DNA of 64,000 nt from Streptomyces sp. CB02414 (lineage in GTDB: Bacteria; Actinomycetota; Actinomycetes; Streptomycetales; Streptomycetaceae), in NCBI RefSeq assembly GCF_001905385.1, contig NZ_LIPF01000007.1:496001-560000 (forward strand), read 5' to 3'. The notes under the pieces are model-generated. The model saw nothing but the letters and a program-made list of their open reading frames with translations, did no database searches and had not been told where the DNA came from. Each line of letters starts with the position of its first letter. The first letter of the stretch is position 1. Position numbers and translations under genes: made by a program. Below are positions 51,492 to 60,417 of the stretch, piece by piece.

Positions 51492-52238
51492 GTGCGCACC
51501 ATCAAAGTGGCAACCGCTGTGGCGACCGCGAGCGTCTCCGTCGCCTTACTGGCCGGCTGCGGCGATTCCGGTGGCGGCAGCGAACCGTTCGAGGGGCAGA
51601 GCGCCGACGACATCGCGGCGAAGGCCGTCGAAGCGACCCAGCAGGCGAAGTCCCTGCACATGAAGGGCGACGTACGCCCGGAGGACGGCGGCACCGTCAC
51701 CATCGACGTCTCGGTCGACCAGGAGAAGAACTGCGAGGGCACCATCGGCACAGGCGAGGCCCAGGCAGATGTGCGCCACACCGAAGCGACGCTCTACCTG
51801 CGCGGTGACCAGCAGTACTGGCAGAACACGCTGGGGCAGCAGCCCGGCGCCTCGCAGCAGATGGCTCAGAAGCTCGACGGCAAGTGGGTCAAGATGCCGG
51901 CGAGCGACGCCGCGACCGCCGGGGTCTGCGACAAGCAGGGCTTCATCGCGGCCATGGACGAGGACAAGTCCGAACGCCAGGGCATGAAGCGCGACGGCAC
52001 GACGGAGGTCGGCGGCGAGGAGGCCCTGAAGCTGACCAAGAAGACCTCCGGCGGCGAGACCCTCGCCCTGTACGTCGCCACGGAGGGCGAGCCGTACATC
52101 CTGAAGAGCACCACCGAGGGCGGCAAGAGCCCCGGCAGCGTCACCTTCAGCGAGTACAACGAGCCGGTTCAGGCCGAACAGCCGCCGGCCGACCAGACGG
52201 TCGACCTGAAGGAACTCGCCGGCGAGCAGAAGGCCTGA
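51492..52238 (+). CDS. exported lipoprotein (LppX/LprG-like)
   Basis: A 248-aa lipoprotein starting at GTG 51492, 5 bp after GGGAGGAAA. The signal peptide ends in lipobox VALLAGC (Cys about 22). The body (SADDIAAKAVEATQQAKSLHMKG, then TIDVSVDQEKNCEG) resembles LolA/LppX/LprG-type proteins that carry lipids at the cell surface. A polar C-terminal tail is rich in Glu/Pro. Function unknown; the fold assignment is tentative. Confidence 0.75.
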   Translation: MRTIKVATAVATASVSVALLAGCGDSGGGSEPFEGQSADDIAAKAVEATQQAKSLHMKGDVRPEDGGTVTIDVSVDQEKNCEGTIGTGEAQADVRHTEATLYLRGDQQYWQNTLGQQPGASQQMAQKLDGKWVKMPASDAATAGVCDKQGFIAAMDEDKSERQGMKRDGTTEVGGEEALKLTKKTSGGETLALYVATEGEPYILKSTTEGGKSPGSVTFSEYNEPVQAEQPPADQTVDLKELAGEQKA

Positions 52239-52245
52239 CGCCCCT

Positions 52246-52734
52246 TCAGGCGCCCTTCCCCGTCTCCCCGCCCTCCCGGTCCGAGGCCGGCCACACATAG
52301 GGCAGGTCGTCGGGGACGCCGGGGAACAGACCGGCGTACGCCTCCGGGTCCTTGCGCACCAGCGCCGACCGGTGGCTGCGGTGGAAGGCCTCGTCACCGA
52401 GCCAGGGCGGCAACTCACCGGCCCCTGCCAGCTCCTCCTGGTCCCGCACCGGTTCGCCCGGGCGGCACGCGGCGAGTCCGGCGACGAGGGAGGCCGCGAC
52501 GCCGTCCTGGTGCCCCTGCTCCCGCCAGACGCGGCAGATCTCCAGGCCGTACCGGACGAGGGCCTCCTCGTACCCCGTCCACATGCGCACGGCCGGGTGC
52601 CGGCGCCAGCCGTAGCCCGGCACGGTCAGGCCGCGCAGCACCTGGAGCGCCTCGACCCGCTGCTTGCCGAGCCGGCGGCGGTCCAGGGCGAGCGCCGACT
52701 CCCGGAATCCGGGGTGGGGGAGGAAGGTCTGCAT
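52246..52734 (-). CDS. MSMEG_6728-family protein (pyrimidine-dimer DNA glycosylase-like)
   Basis: A 162-aa protein beginning MQTFLPHPGFRESALALDRR, the hallmark start of this family, which is related to endonuclease V/pyrimidine-dimer DNA glycosylase. RRLGKQRVEALQVLR and HPAVRMWTGYEEAL are conserved blocks; the N-terminal Thr-Phe-type nucleophile region matches the T4 enzyme plan loosely. It may recognise UV dimers or process DNA ends; not proven for this family. It follows the lipoprotein gene in convergent orientation. Confidence 0.75.
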   Translation of the reverse strand: MQTFLPHPGFRESALALDRRRLGKQRVEALQVLRGLTVPGYGWRRHPAVRMWTGYEEALVRYGLEICRVWREQGHQDGVAASLVAGLAACRPGEPVRDQEELAGAGELPPWLGDEAFHRSHRSALVRKDPEAYAGLFPGVPDDLPYVWPASDREGGETGKGA

Positions 52735-52750
52735 GCCGGTCCTGCTCCGT

Positions 52751-53758
52751 TCAGCCGGGGAACTCGCCGCGCTCGCGCAGGTGTCTGCGGCGTTCGGCGT
52801 AGGCGAGGTCGTCGCGCCACAGGCGGCCGGCGGCGGCGCGCATCAGGGGGCGCAGGGCCGGTGCCAGGCGGCGGGCCACGGGGAATCCCGGCCGGTCCGA
52901 GGTGGCCAGCACCGCCTCGGTGACCGCGGTGCGCGGCCTGCCCCGCTCGTCCGGGCCCAGCGGCGTGGCGTGGCTCTCCACGACGGACCCGGTGCCCTCG
53001 CCGTCGGTGATGCGCATGACGACGGTGCGAGGTCCGGGCGCGGTGAACTCGGCGCGCACGGGCACGACGAGACGGCCGGTGAGCCGGAAGGACACGTCCA
53101 CGACGAAGCGGTCGTCGTCCTCACCGGGCACCTCGACGACGGTGAGGTCCACGAAGGAGTACGGGTGGAACCACGCGCCGTGCCAGGGGTCGAGCCGGTT
53201 GGCGACGACGTCCTCGGGGTCGCAGACGCCGACCCCGCGCCACACCGACGTCAGGGCCGTCGCCCGCGCCGGTCTGACGGGGACGACGGGGGCGGAGGTG
53301 GGCGTCTCCTTCCCGGCGGTGTCCAGCCTTACCCACACCAGTACGCCGTCGTCGTGGACCGGCAGCGGCTCCCAGCCGGCGAACGGGGAGCCGTCCAGGG
53401 CGAGTCCGTGCCAGTGGCACACGAGCGTGCCGCACCGCACCGGGCTGTCCGCCAGGGGGGCGCCGAGGTGGGGGCAGGCGCCGGGACCGCCCACCAGTCG
53501 GCCGTCGGCGTCCCGCCAGACGACGACCTCGGCGCCGGCGACCTTGCCGGACAGCGGACGGTCCGCTCGTACGGCGGTGCTCGCGCCGAGGACGTACCAG
53601 TTGCCGGAGGGGCGGGCCAGGGCGCGCTTGAGGGCTTGGGCGATGAGGGCGGGGCGGGCCTCGCGCCAGGTGGGGCGCTGATGCTGCCAGGGGACGGCGC
53701 GGCGGCGCAGCCGCAGGGGGTAACGGCCCTTGCGGGGGCTGGGCGGGTCCTGCCTCAT
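52751..53758 (-). CDS. Rieske [2Fe-2S] domain protein of carotenoid operon
   Basis: A 335-aa protein with an N-terminal Rieske domain (about 50-150): CPHLGAPLA and CHWHGLALDG supply the Cys-His pairs for the [2Fe-2S] cluster. The rest (about 170-335) is a SRPBCC-like or DUF5914-type domain. The ATG overlaps the crtB stop (ATGA), so it is part of the crtI-crtB operon. It could be an oxygenase tailoring the carotenoid or an electron carrier. In other Streptomyces crt clusters a third gene in this place is called crtV; equivalence is not certain. Confidence 0.8.
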   Translation of the reverse strand: MRQDPPSPRKGRYPLRLRRRAVPWQHQRPTWREARPALIAQALKRALARPSGNWYVLGASTAVRADRPLSGKVAGAEVVVWRDADGRLVGGPGACPHLGAPLADSPVRCGTLVCHWHGLALDGSPFAGWEPLPVHDDGVLVWVRLDTAGKETPTSAPVVPVRPARATALTSVWRGVGVCDPEDVVANRLDPWHGAWFHPYSFVDLTVVEVPGEDDDRFVVDVSFRLTGRLVVPVRAEFTAPGPRTVVMRITDGEGTGSVVESHATPLGPDERGRPRTAVTEAVLATSDRPGFPVARRLAPALRPLMRAAAGRLWRDDLAYAERRRHLRERGEFPG

Positions 53759-54756
53759 CCGGCCTCCTTCGCGGAGCAGGCGTCGTGCCGGGCCGGCACC
53801 GGTGGCGTCCGGTGCGCGGCGGCCCCCAGCCGGGCGGCGGCCACGCGGGCGAGCCCGTCGGCTGCGACCGCCGCGCGCCGGCGGCGGGACACCACCGCGC
53901 GCCGGTGCAGTACCGCGTACCCGCTCCGGGCGACGGCGTCCAGGATGTCGCGGTAGAGCACGTACGCGGTGCGGATGCAGGGCCGGGCCACCGGGTCCAG
54001 TATGGCCAGTCCGGGGGCGGCCTCGCGGTAGACGCCGCGGGTGAGGTCCTCGGCGGCGCGCAGGGCGGCGGTGACGCGGGCGTCGGGGCGGCCGGTCCGT
54101 CTGCTCCACAGCAGCAGGTCCCGCTGGACGCCGTGCGCGGCCAGCAGGTCCGCCGGGAGGTAGATCCGTCCCCGGTCCAGGTCCTCGCCGACGTCGCGCA
54201 GGAAGTTGGTCAGCTGGAAGGCGACGCCCAGCGCGGCGGCGTGCGGCGCGGCGTGGGCGCGGGCGGTGACGGTGCCGAGGACGGGCAGCATCTGGAGGCC
54301 GATGACGGCGGCCGAGCCGTGCATGTAGGCGCGCAGGTCGGCGTAGGTGGCGTAGTCGGTGACCGTGAGGTCGCTGCGCATCGAGGCCATGAAGTCGGTG
54401 AAGTGCGCCGGGTCGATGGCGTACCGGGCGGCCGTGTCGGCGAGGGCGCGCACCACGGGTTCGGTGGTGGGCCGGGCGCCGCCGGTCAGCGCCTGCCGCA
54501 GCTCGTCCTCCAGCCGGGCGAGGGTGGCGGCGCGCTCGGCGGTGGTCGCCCCGTCGCCCATGTCGTCGACGATGTCGTCCGCCCACCGGGCGAAGCCGTA
54601 CAGGGCGTGCACGGCGGGCCGGCGGTCGACGGGCAGGAGGCGGGTGGCGAGGAAGTAGGTGCGGCCGTGGCGGGCGTTGAGGCGCCGGCAGTGGCCGTAG
54701 GCGGCGCGCAGGGCCGGGTCGGTGATGCCGGCGGCGTCCAGTTCGCGGCGGGTCAT
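53755..54756 (-). CDS. crtB: phytoene synthase
   Basis: A 333-aa head-to-head prenyl synthase that joins two geranylgeranyl diphosphates to phytoene. Both Asp-rich motifs are present: ARWADDIVDDM and LRDVGEDLDRGR, the latter with FQLTNFLRD before it. Start ATG 54756 overlaps the crtI stop (ATGA), and its stop overlaps the Rieske gene start. Its substrate requires a crtE product that is not encoded in this window. Confidence 0.95.
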   Translation of the reverse strand: MTRRELDAAGITDPALRAAYGHCRRLNARHGRTYFLATRLLPVDRRPAVHALYGFARWADDIVDDMGDGATTAERAATLARLEDELRQALTGGARPTTEPVVRALADTAARYAIDPAHFTDFMASMRSDLTVTDYATYADLRAYMHGSAAVIGLQMLPVLGTVTARAHAAPHAAALGVAFQLTNFLRDVGEDLDRGRIYLPADLLAAHGVQRDLLLWSRRTGRPDARVTAALRAAEDLTRGVYREAAPGLAILDPVARPCIRTAYVLYRDILDAVARSGYAVLHRRAVVSRRRRAAVAADGLARVAAARLGAAAHRTPPVPARHDACSAKEAG

Positions 54757-56270
54757 CGGCGTCCGCCCCTCGCCGCCGTGCGGCGTCCGGGTGTCCCGGT
54801 GATGCGCGCGGCGGCCAGCTTCCCGGAGAGGAGCACGGTGGGCACGCCGACCCCCGGGGTGGTGCCGCAGCCCGCTAGGACCGCGTTGTCGGTGCCGCGC
54901 ATGAGGTTGCGTGGCCGGAAGGGTCCCGTCTGGGCGAAGGTGTGGGCGACGGAGAAGGGGGTGCCGGCGGCGTGCCCCTGGGCGGTCCAGTCGGCGGGTG
55001 TCACCAGGCACTCCTCCTCGATCGCGGCGGCGAGGCCGGTCAGCCCCCGGCCTTCGAGGGTGGCGAGCAGCCGGTCGCGGTAGCGGGGGGCGAGGTCGGT
55101 CCAGGCGCGGGCGTCGGGGCCGATATCGGTGTTGGGGCAGGGGGCGAGGACGTAGTGGAGGTGCCGGCCCTCGGGGGCGAGGGCCGGGTCGCTCGCAGTG
55201 GGCCGGGTGACCAGCAGGGACGGGTCGCTCATCAGGGTGCCGGTCCTGGTCAGTTCGTCGAAGGTGCGGCGCCAGGCGGTGCCGAAGGAGAGCGTGTGGT
55301 GGGCGAGGTGCGGCCAGGTGCGGCTGGTGCCCGCGTGCAGGACGACCGCGGAGGGGGCGTGGCGCAGCGCGACCGGACGGCGCGGGCGGCGGCCCAGCAG
55401 TCGGTGGACGACGGGCAGGTCGGGGGTGAGGACGACGGCGTCGCACGGGATGCGTTCGCCGGCGGTGACGACCGCGGTGATCCGGGAGCCGGACCGTTCC
55501 AGCCGGGTGACGTCCTGTCCGAGGCGCAGGTCGGCCCCGGCTCCGGCCGCGGCGGCGGCCATGGCGCGGGGCAGGGCGTGCATGCCGCCGCGCGGGAAGT
55601 ACACGCCGGCCACGGTGTCCATGTAGGCGATCACGGCGTAGGCGGCCAGGGCGCGGGCCGGTGCGACACCGGCGTACAGGGCCTGGAAGGAGAAGACCCG
55701 CTTCAGCCGTTCGTCCGCCAGGAACCGTCCGATGCGCGCGTCCAGCCGGCCGAAGCCGCCGAGGGCGGCGAGCCGGGCCAGGTCCGGGGTGAGCAGGCCG
55801 AGCGGCGAGTCGAAGTTGGCGTCGATGAACCGGCGCATCTGTACGGCGTGCAGCCGCGTCAGCCAGGTGCGCAGCCTCCGGTACCCGGCCGCCTCCCGGG
55901 CACCGGCGAAGCGTTCGACCTCGGCCTCCATGGCGGCGGCGTCGGTGTGCACGTCGAGGGTGCCGCCGTCGGCGAAGCACGCCCGGTAGGCGGGGTGCAG
56001 GGGCAGCAGTTCGACGTGGTCGGCCAGCCGGTCGCCGACGGCCGCGAACGCCTCGTCGGCCAGGTGGGGCATGGTGAGCACGGTGGGGCCGGTGTCGAGA
56101 CGGTAGCCGCCGAGGTCGCGCCGTCCCGCGCGGCCGCCGGGCAGCGGGTCGCGTTCGACGACGGTCACCCTCCGTCCGGAGCCGAGCAGGTGCAGGGCGG
56201 CGGCGAGGCCGGCCAGCCCCGCCCCGACGACCACGACGTGGTCGGTGCGGCCGGTCACCGTCCGCGTCAT
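54753..56270 (-). CDS. crtI: phytoene desaturase
   Basis: A 505-aa FAD-dependent desaturase that converts phytoene to lycopene. The N-terminal dinucleotide motif is VVVVGAGLAGLAAALHL, followed by GGRAGRRDLGGYRLDTGPTV. The C-terminal signature VGVPTVLLSGKLAAARI is conserved. It is the first gene of the leftward carotenoid operon with coupled crtB. The promoter lies in the 409-bp region shared with crtY. Confidence 0.95.
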   Translation of the reverse strand: MTRTVTGRTDHVVVVGAGLAGLAAALHLLGSGRRVTVVERDPLPGGRAGRRDLGGYRLDTGPTVLTMPHLADEAFAAVGDRLADHVELLPLHPAYRACFADGGTLDVHTDAAAMEAEVERFAGAREAAGYRRLRTWLTRLHAVQMRRFIDANFDSPLGLLTPDLARLAALGGFGRLDARIGRFLADERLKRVFSFQALYAGVAPARALAAYAVIAYMDTVAGVYFPRGGMHALPRAMAAAAAGAGADLRLGQDVTRLERSGSRITAVVTAGERIPCDAVVLTPDLPVVHRLLGRRPRRPVALRHAPSAVVLHAGTSRTWPHLAHHTLSFGTAWRRTFDELTRTGTLMSDPSLLVTRPTASDPALAPEGRHLHYVLAPCPNTDIGPDARAWTDLAPRYRDRLLATLEGRGLTGLAAAIEEECLVTPADWTAQGHAAGTPFSVAHTFAQTGPFRPRNLMRGTDNAVLAGCGTTPGVGVPTVLLSGKLAAARITGTPGRRTAARGGRR

Positions 56271-56679
56271 CGCGGGCCCCCGTCCGCGCGGGGCCGGTCA
56301 CGCGGCTGGTCCGTGCCGCCGTCGGGGGTGGTGGGGCGCATCCGGGTCCTCTCGTCGTCGGCTGCGGCACGGGCCGTGCCGGGTGCGTGGTGCTGTGGGT
56401 GTTTCGGCCGGACGGTGCGCCGCGGATGCATGCACCGTGCGTCCCCGGCCACGGCCCCAGGGAAGTGACTCGGCGTCATCCCTTCCCCCGCCGCTTGTGG
56501 CGCGACGCCGCCCGGGGCCCCTTCACGCCCCGCAGTCACCCGTGCGGCGGGTGTCCGGCGCCCGGTGGGTACCCGCGCCGGGGCGATTCAGCGCGCCGTG
56601 CATCCGCGGGCGGCAGGGGGACGGAATACTCCGCCGGGCCGGGTGGGAGGCGCACCGGGCGGACGGGAAGGAGGCGGAC
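56271..56679. promoter_or_regulatory. divergent crtI/crtY promoter region with inverted 11-mer
   Basis: The 409-bp gap carries the starts of both carotenoid operons. CCGCGGATGCA (56420-56430) recurs in inverted orientation at 56599-56609, about 170 bp apart, each nearer one operon. No gene is convincing here. In Streptomyces coelicolor these operons are driven by a light-induced sigma factor; no sigma or regulator gene is in this window. Confidence 0.6.
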
Positions 56680-57891
56680 GTGGTGGACGCGGACATCGTG
56701 GTCGTCGGCGCCGGCGCCGCGGGTCTCTCCCTGGCGCACCGGCTCCTGGCGGACGCGCCGCGCGGCGCGGCTCCCTCCGTGCTCCTGATCGATCCGCCGC
56801 CCGGACCGCTGCGCCCGCCGCCCCGCACCTGGTGCTTCTGGGAGACGGGTCCCGGACGCTACGACGCGGCGGCGACGGCGTCCTGGGAGTGGCTGCGGGT
56901 GCGCGGCCGGGACGGGGCCGTCGTCCGGCGGCACATCGCGCCGGCGCGCTACAAGATGGTCCGCTCGGACGACTTCGAGGCGCTGGTGGACCGGGACCTG
57001 AAGGACCGGCCGGGGTTGCGGCGGCTCGAGGCAACGGTCGGCACGGTGACCACGCCGGCCGACGGGACGGCCCGCGTCCCGGCCACGGACGCCAACGGCG
57101 CACGCGTCGACCTGCGCGCCCGCTGGGTCTTCGACTCCCGCCCGCCCGAGCGGCTGCCGCCCGCCCGCTCCCTGCTGCTCCAGCACTTCCGCGGCTGGTT
57201 CGTCCGCGCCGAACGGCCGGTCTTCGACCCGGCGGTGGTCGACCTCATGGACTTCCGTACCCAGCAGCCGGAGCACGGGCTGTCCTTCGGGTACGTCCTG
57301 CCGACGGGGCGGCACACCGCGCTGGTCGAGTACACGGAGTTCGGGCCGGCACCGCTGCCGTCCGACGCGTACGACCGGGCCCTGGCGGACTACACGCGCC
57401 GCATCCTGCGCACCGGTGACGTCCAGGTGCTGTCGACCGAACAGGGGGTGATCCCGATGACCGACGCGGTGTTCGAGCGGCGGGTGGCGGGCTCCGGTCC
57501 GGTCTTCCGGATCGGCGGCGCGGGCGGGGCGACCCGCGCGGCCACCGGCTACACGTTCGCCGCCGTGCAGCGGCAGTCCGAAGCCGTCGCCCGTGCCGTG
57601 CGCGCGGGCCGCCGCCCGGTGCCGCCGCCCCCGCACCCGGCGCGGGCCAGGCTGATGGACGCGGTGCTGCTGCGGGCACTGGACACCGGCCGGGTGGACG
57701 GCCCCGACCTGTTCTTCCGGCTGTTCGACCGCGTACCCGCCGGGCGGCTGCTGCGCTTCCTCGACGGGCGGTCCCGGTTGTACGAGGACCTCGCGGTCGG
57801 GGTGCGCACTCCCGTGCTGCCGATGCTGCGGACGGCGGCCGAATTGCCGTGGCTGCCGCGCCGCCCCCTGCCCGACCGCCGAGAAAGCTGA
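56680..57891 (+). CDS. crtY: lycopene beta-cyclase
   Basis: A 403-aa flavoprotein that closes both ends of lycopene to give beta-carotene. GTG 56680 is 5 bp after AAGGAGG (a second GTG follows directly). The dinucleotide motif is IVVVGAGAAGLSLAHRL, and RTWCFWE corresponds to the conserved WxFW-type motif of bacterial CrtY. GYVLPTGRHTALVEYTEF and GVIPMTDAV are other family blocks. First gene of the rightward operon, followed by crtT and crtU. Confidence 0.92.
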   Translation: MVDADIVVVGAGAAGLSLAHRLLADAPRGAAPSVLLIDPPPGPLRPPPRTWCFWETGPGRYDAAATASWEWLRVRGRDGAVVRRHIAPARYKMVRSDDFEALVDRDLKDRPGLRRLEATVGTVTTPADGTARVPATDANGARVDLRARWVFDSRPPERLPPARSLLLQHFRGWFVRAERPVFDPAVVDLMDFRTQQPEHGLSFGYVLPTGRHTALVEYTEFGPAPLPSDAYDRALADYTRRILRTGDVQVLSTEQGVIPMTDAVFERRVAGSGPVFRIGGAGGATRAATGYTFAAVQRQSEAVARAVRAGRRPVPPPPHPARARLMDAVLLRALDTGRVDGPDLFFRLFDRVPAGRLLRFLDGRSRLYEDLAVGVRTPVLPMLRTAAELPWLPRRPLPDRRES

Positions 57892-57918
57892 CCCAGAGAC
57901 ACGTCCCGGGAGTGACCG

Positions 57919-58650
57919 ATGCCCTTGCTGCGCGACGCCGCGCTCACCGACGCCTTCGACCACGGCGCCGGCCGCTACGACCGTCTGGTCGCGCTCAACC
58001 CGGGCTACCACGCCCAGTTGCGCCGCTCCGCCCGCCGGCTCGGCCTTCCGGACGGCGGCGCGGGCCGCCGGGTGCTGGACCTCGGCTGCGGCACGGGCGC
58101 GTCGACGGCGGCGCTGGCCGCTGCCTTCCCCGCCGCCGAGATCGTCGGGGTGGACGCCTCGGCGGGCATGCTGGAAAGCGCCCGGGCCAAGCGGTGGCCG
58201 GCGCGGGTGCGGTTCGTGCACGCCCCGGCGCAGGAACTGCGCCGGGCCGGGGTGCACGGCCCGTTCGACGCGGTGCTCGCCGCCTACCTCTTCCGGAACC
58301 TGACCGATCCGGACGCCGTCCTGCGTTCGGTGCGCGGTCTGCTGGCGCCCGGGGGGAGGCTGGCGGTGCACGAGTACGCGCTCGGCGGGCGGCGCGCGGA
58401 CCGGCTGGTGTGGGACGCGGTGTGCCGGGGCGTCATCCTGCCGCTCGGCACGGCCACCGGCGACCGGGCCCTGTACCGGCACCTGTGGCGCAGCGTCGCC
58501 GCATTCGATACGGCGCCGGCCTTCGGCGCGCGGCTGGGCCGGGCCGGTTTCGCGGACGTGCGGGTGCTGCCGCTGCCCGGCTGGCAGACGGGCATCGCCC
58601 ACACGTTCGTCGGCCGCCGGGCCGGCGTGGAGACGGACGGTGCGCGGTGA
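57919..58650 (+). CDS. crtT: class I methyltransferase of carotenoid operon
   Basis: A 243-aa SAM-dependent methyltransferase, UbiE-like. Motif I is VLDLGCGTGASTAAL and motif II/III GVDASAGMLE, then LFRNLTDPDAVL. It matches crtT by synteny between crtY and crtU. The exact methylation step is not established in Streptomyces, since crtU itself makes the aromatic methyl migration. The crtU GTG overlaps its stop. Confidence 0.88.
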   Translation: MPLLRDAALTDAFDHGAGRYDRLVALNPGYHAQLRRSARRLGLPDGGAGRRVLDLGCGTGASTAALAAAFPAAEIVGVDASAGMLESARAKRWPARVRFVHAPAQELRRAGVHGPFDAVLAAYLFRNLTDPDAVLRSVRGLLAPGGRLAVHEYALGGRRADRLVWDAVCRGVILPLGTATGDRALYRHLWRSVAAFDTAPAFGARLGRAGFADVRVLPLPGWQTGIAHTFVGRRAGVETDGAR

Positions 58651-60206
58651 GGCGACGCGACGGGATGCGGCCGCCTGGCCGGGACCGGCGGGCGCGGGCG
58701 CTCCTGCCCCGGCCGGGACGGGAGCGGGTGGCCGGTGATCCGCCGTCCGTGGCGGTGGTCGGCGGGGGCATCGCGGGGCTCGCGGCGGCGACCGCACTGG
58801 CCGAGCGCGGGGTGCGGGTGGTGCTCCACGAACGCGAACCGGTGCTCGGCGGACGGGTCTCCGGCCGGCCGGTCACGCTGCCCGACGGCACGCCCGCCAC
58901 GATGAGCCGCGGCTTCCACGCGTTCTTCCGCCAGTACTACAACCTGCGGGGGCTGCTGCGCCGCTGTGATCCGACGCTGGGCATGCTGACGGGCCTGCCG
59001 GACTACCCGCTGCAGCACAGCAGCGGGCTGCGCGACGGATTCCGCCGGGTGCCGCGCACTCCCCCGCTGAGCGCGCTCGGCTTCGTCGCCCTGAGCCCCA
59101 GCTTCGGCCTGCGCGACCTGCTGGCCCTGCGGCCGTCCGCGGCCCTGCCCCTCCTGGACGTCAGCACCAGCGGTGTCCACGAGCGCCTGGACGACGTGAG
59201 CGCCCACGACTTCCTCGACAGCCTCCGCTTTCCCGCCGCCGCACGGCACCTGGCCTTCGAGGTGTTCTCCCGCAGCTTCTTCGCCGACCCGCGGGAGCTG
59301 TCGGCCGCGGAGATGGCGCTGATGTTCCACATCTACTTCCTCGGCTCCAGCGAGGGACTGCTGTTCGACGTCCCGCGCGAGCCGTTCCCGCAGGCCCTGT
59401 GGGACCCCCTCGAGGGACACCTCGCCCGGCTGGGGACCGAGGTGCGCACGAGCACGCCCGTGCGGTCCGTCCGGCCCGCTCCGTCCGGCGGTCACCTGGT
59501 GGCCGACGACGCCGGTGTTCGATCGTACGACGCCGTGGTGCTGGCCCTGGACACCGGTGGCCTGCGCGGGCTGGTGGACCGGTCGCCGGAGCTGGGCGAC
59601 GCGGCCTGGCGGGAGAGGGTGGCGCGGCTGCGGAACGCGCCGCCGTTCCTGGTCTCCCGGCTGTGGCTGGACCGTCCGGTCGCGTCCGGCCGGCCCGGGT
59701 TCCTCGGCACCGGCGGGTACGGCTCTCTGGACAACGTCAGTGTGCTCTCCCGGTGGGAGGGCGAGGCGGCCCGCTGGGCGGCGCGCACCGGAGGGTCCGT
59801 CGTCGAACTCCACGCCTACGCCGTGCCGGCGGCGGCCGTCCGGGAGGTCGAGGAGAAGCGGGTGGTCGAGCAGTTGTACCGGGTGTATCCGGAGACCCGT
59901 CGGGCGCGGGTCCTGGCCGCGCGGCACGAGTGGCGGGACGACTGCCCGCTGTTCACCGTCGGCGGCTACCGCGACCGCCCGACGGTGCGTACCCCCGACC
60001 CGTCCGTCGTGGTCGCCGGGGATCTCGTCCGCACCGGCCTGCCCGTCGCCCTGATGGAACGGGCCGCCACCTCCGGCTTCCTCGCGGCCAACGCCCTGCT
60101 GGAACGGTGGGGGGTGCGCGGCGAGACGCTGTGGACGGTGCCCGACCGGGGGCGGTCGGCGCCGCTGCGCGCCCTGGCACGGCGATTCGGAGGCCCGCCG
60201 CGCTGA
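58647..60206 (+). CDS. crtU: beta-carotene desaturase/methyltransferase (isorenieratene synthase)
   Basis: A 519-aa FAD-dependent enzyme that aromatises the rings of beta-carotene to isorenieratene. The FAD motif VAVVGGGIAGLAAATAL begins near residue 37, after an Arg/Pro-rich leader. GGRVSGRPVTLPDGTPATMS and RGFHAFFRQYYNLR are conserved. GTG 58647 overlaps the crtT stop (GTGA). The last gene of the operon; the pathway ends here without visible ring tailoring beyond aromatisation. Confidence 0.92.
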   Translation: MRRRDGMRPPGRDRRARALLPRPGRERVAGDPPSVAVVGGGIAGLAAATALAERGVRVVLHEREPVLGGRVSGRPVTLPDGTPATMSRGFHAFFRQYYNLRGLLRRCDPTLGMLTGLPDYPLQHSSGLRDGFRRVPRTPPLSALGFVALSPSFGLRDLLALRPSAALPLLDVSTSGVHERLDDVSAHDFLDSLRFPAAARHLAFEVFSRSFFADPRELSAAEMALMFHIYFLGSSEGLLFDVPREPFPQALWDPLEGHLARLGTEVRTSTPVRSVRPAPSGGHLVADDAGVRSYDAVVLALDTGGLRGLVDRSPELGDAAWRERVARLRNAPPFLVSRLWLDRPVASGRPGFLGTGGYGSLDNVSVLSRWEGEAARWAARTGGSVVELHAYAVPAAAVREVEEKRVVEQLYRVYPETRRARVLAARHEWRDDCPLFTVGGYRDRPTVRTPDPSVVVAGDLVRTGLPVALMERAATSGFLAANALLERWGVRGETLWTVPDRGRSAPLRALARRFGGPPR

Positions 60207-60417
60207 CGCCCGCGGTGCGCGTCGCCGCGGCGACATCGCGCGGCTCCGCCGCGTGGGCGTGACCGGTCACGACGAACCCGTGGCGGGTGCACGAGCGGCT
60301 GGACGGCAAGCACCCGGTGCCGTACCACCGCCGGGCCGTCGGGACACCCGCCCGCCCGGGCGGACCGTCACCGGCCGGCCCGCCTCGTGGCGGTAGCGTC
60401 CGCCGCACCCCGCGACA

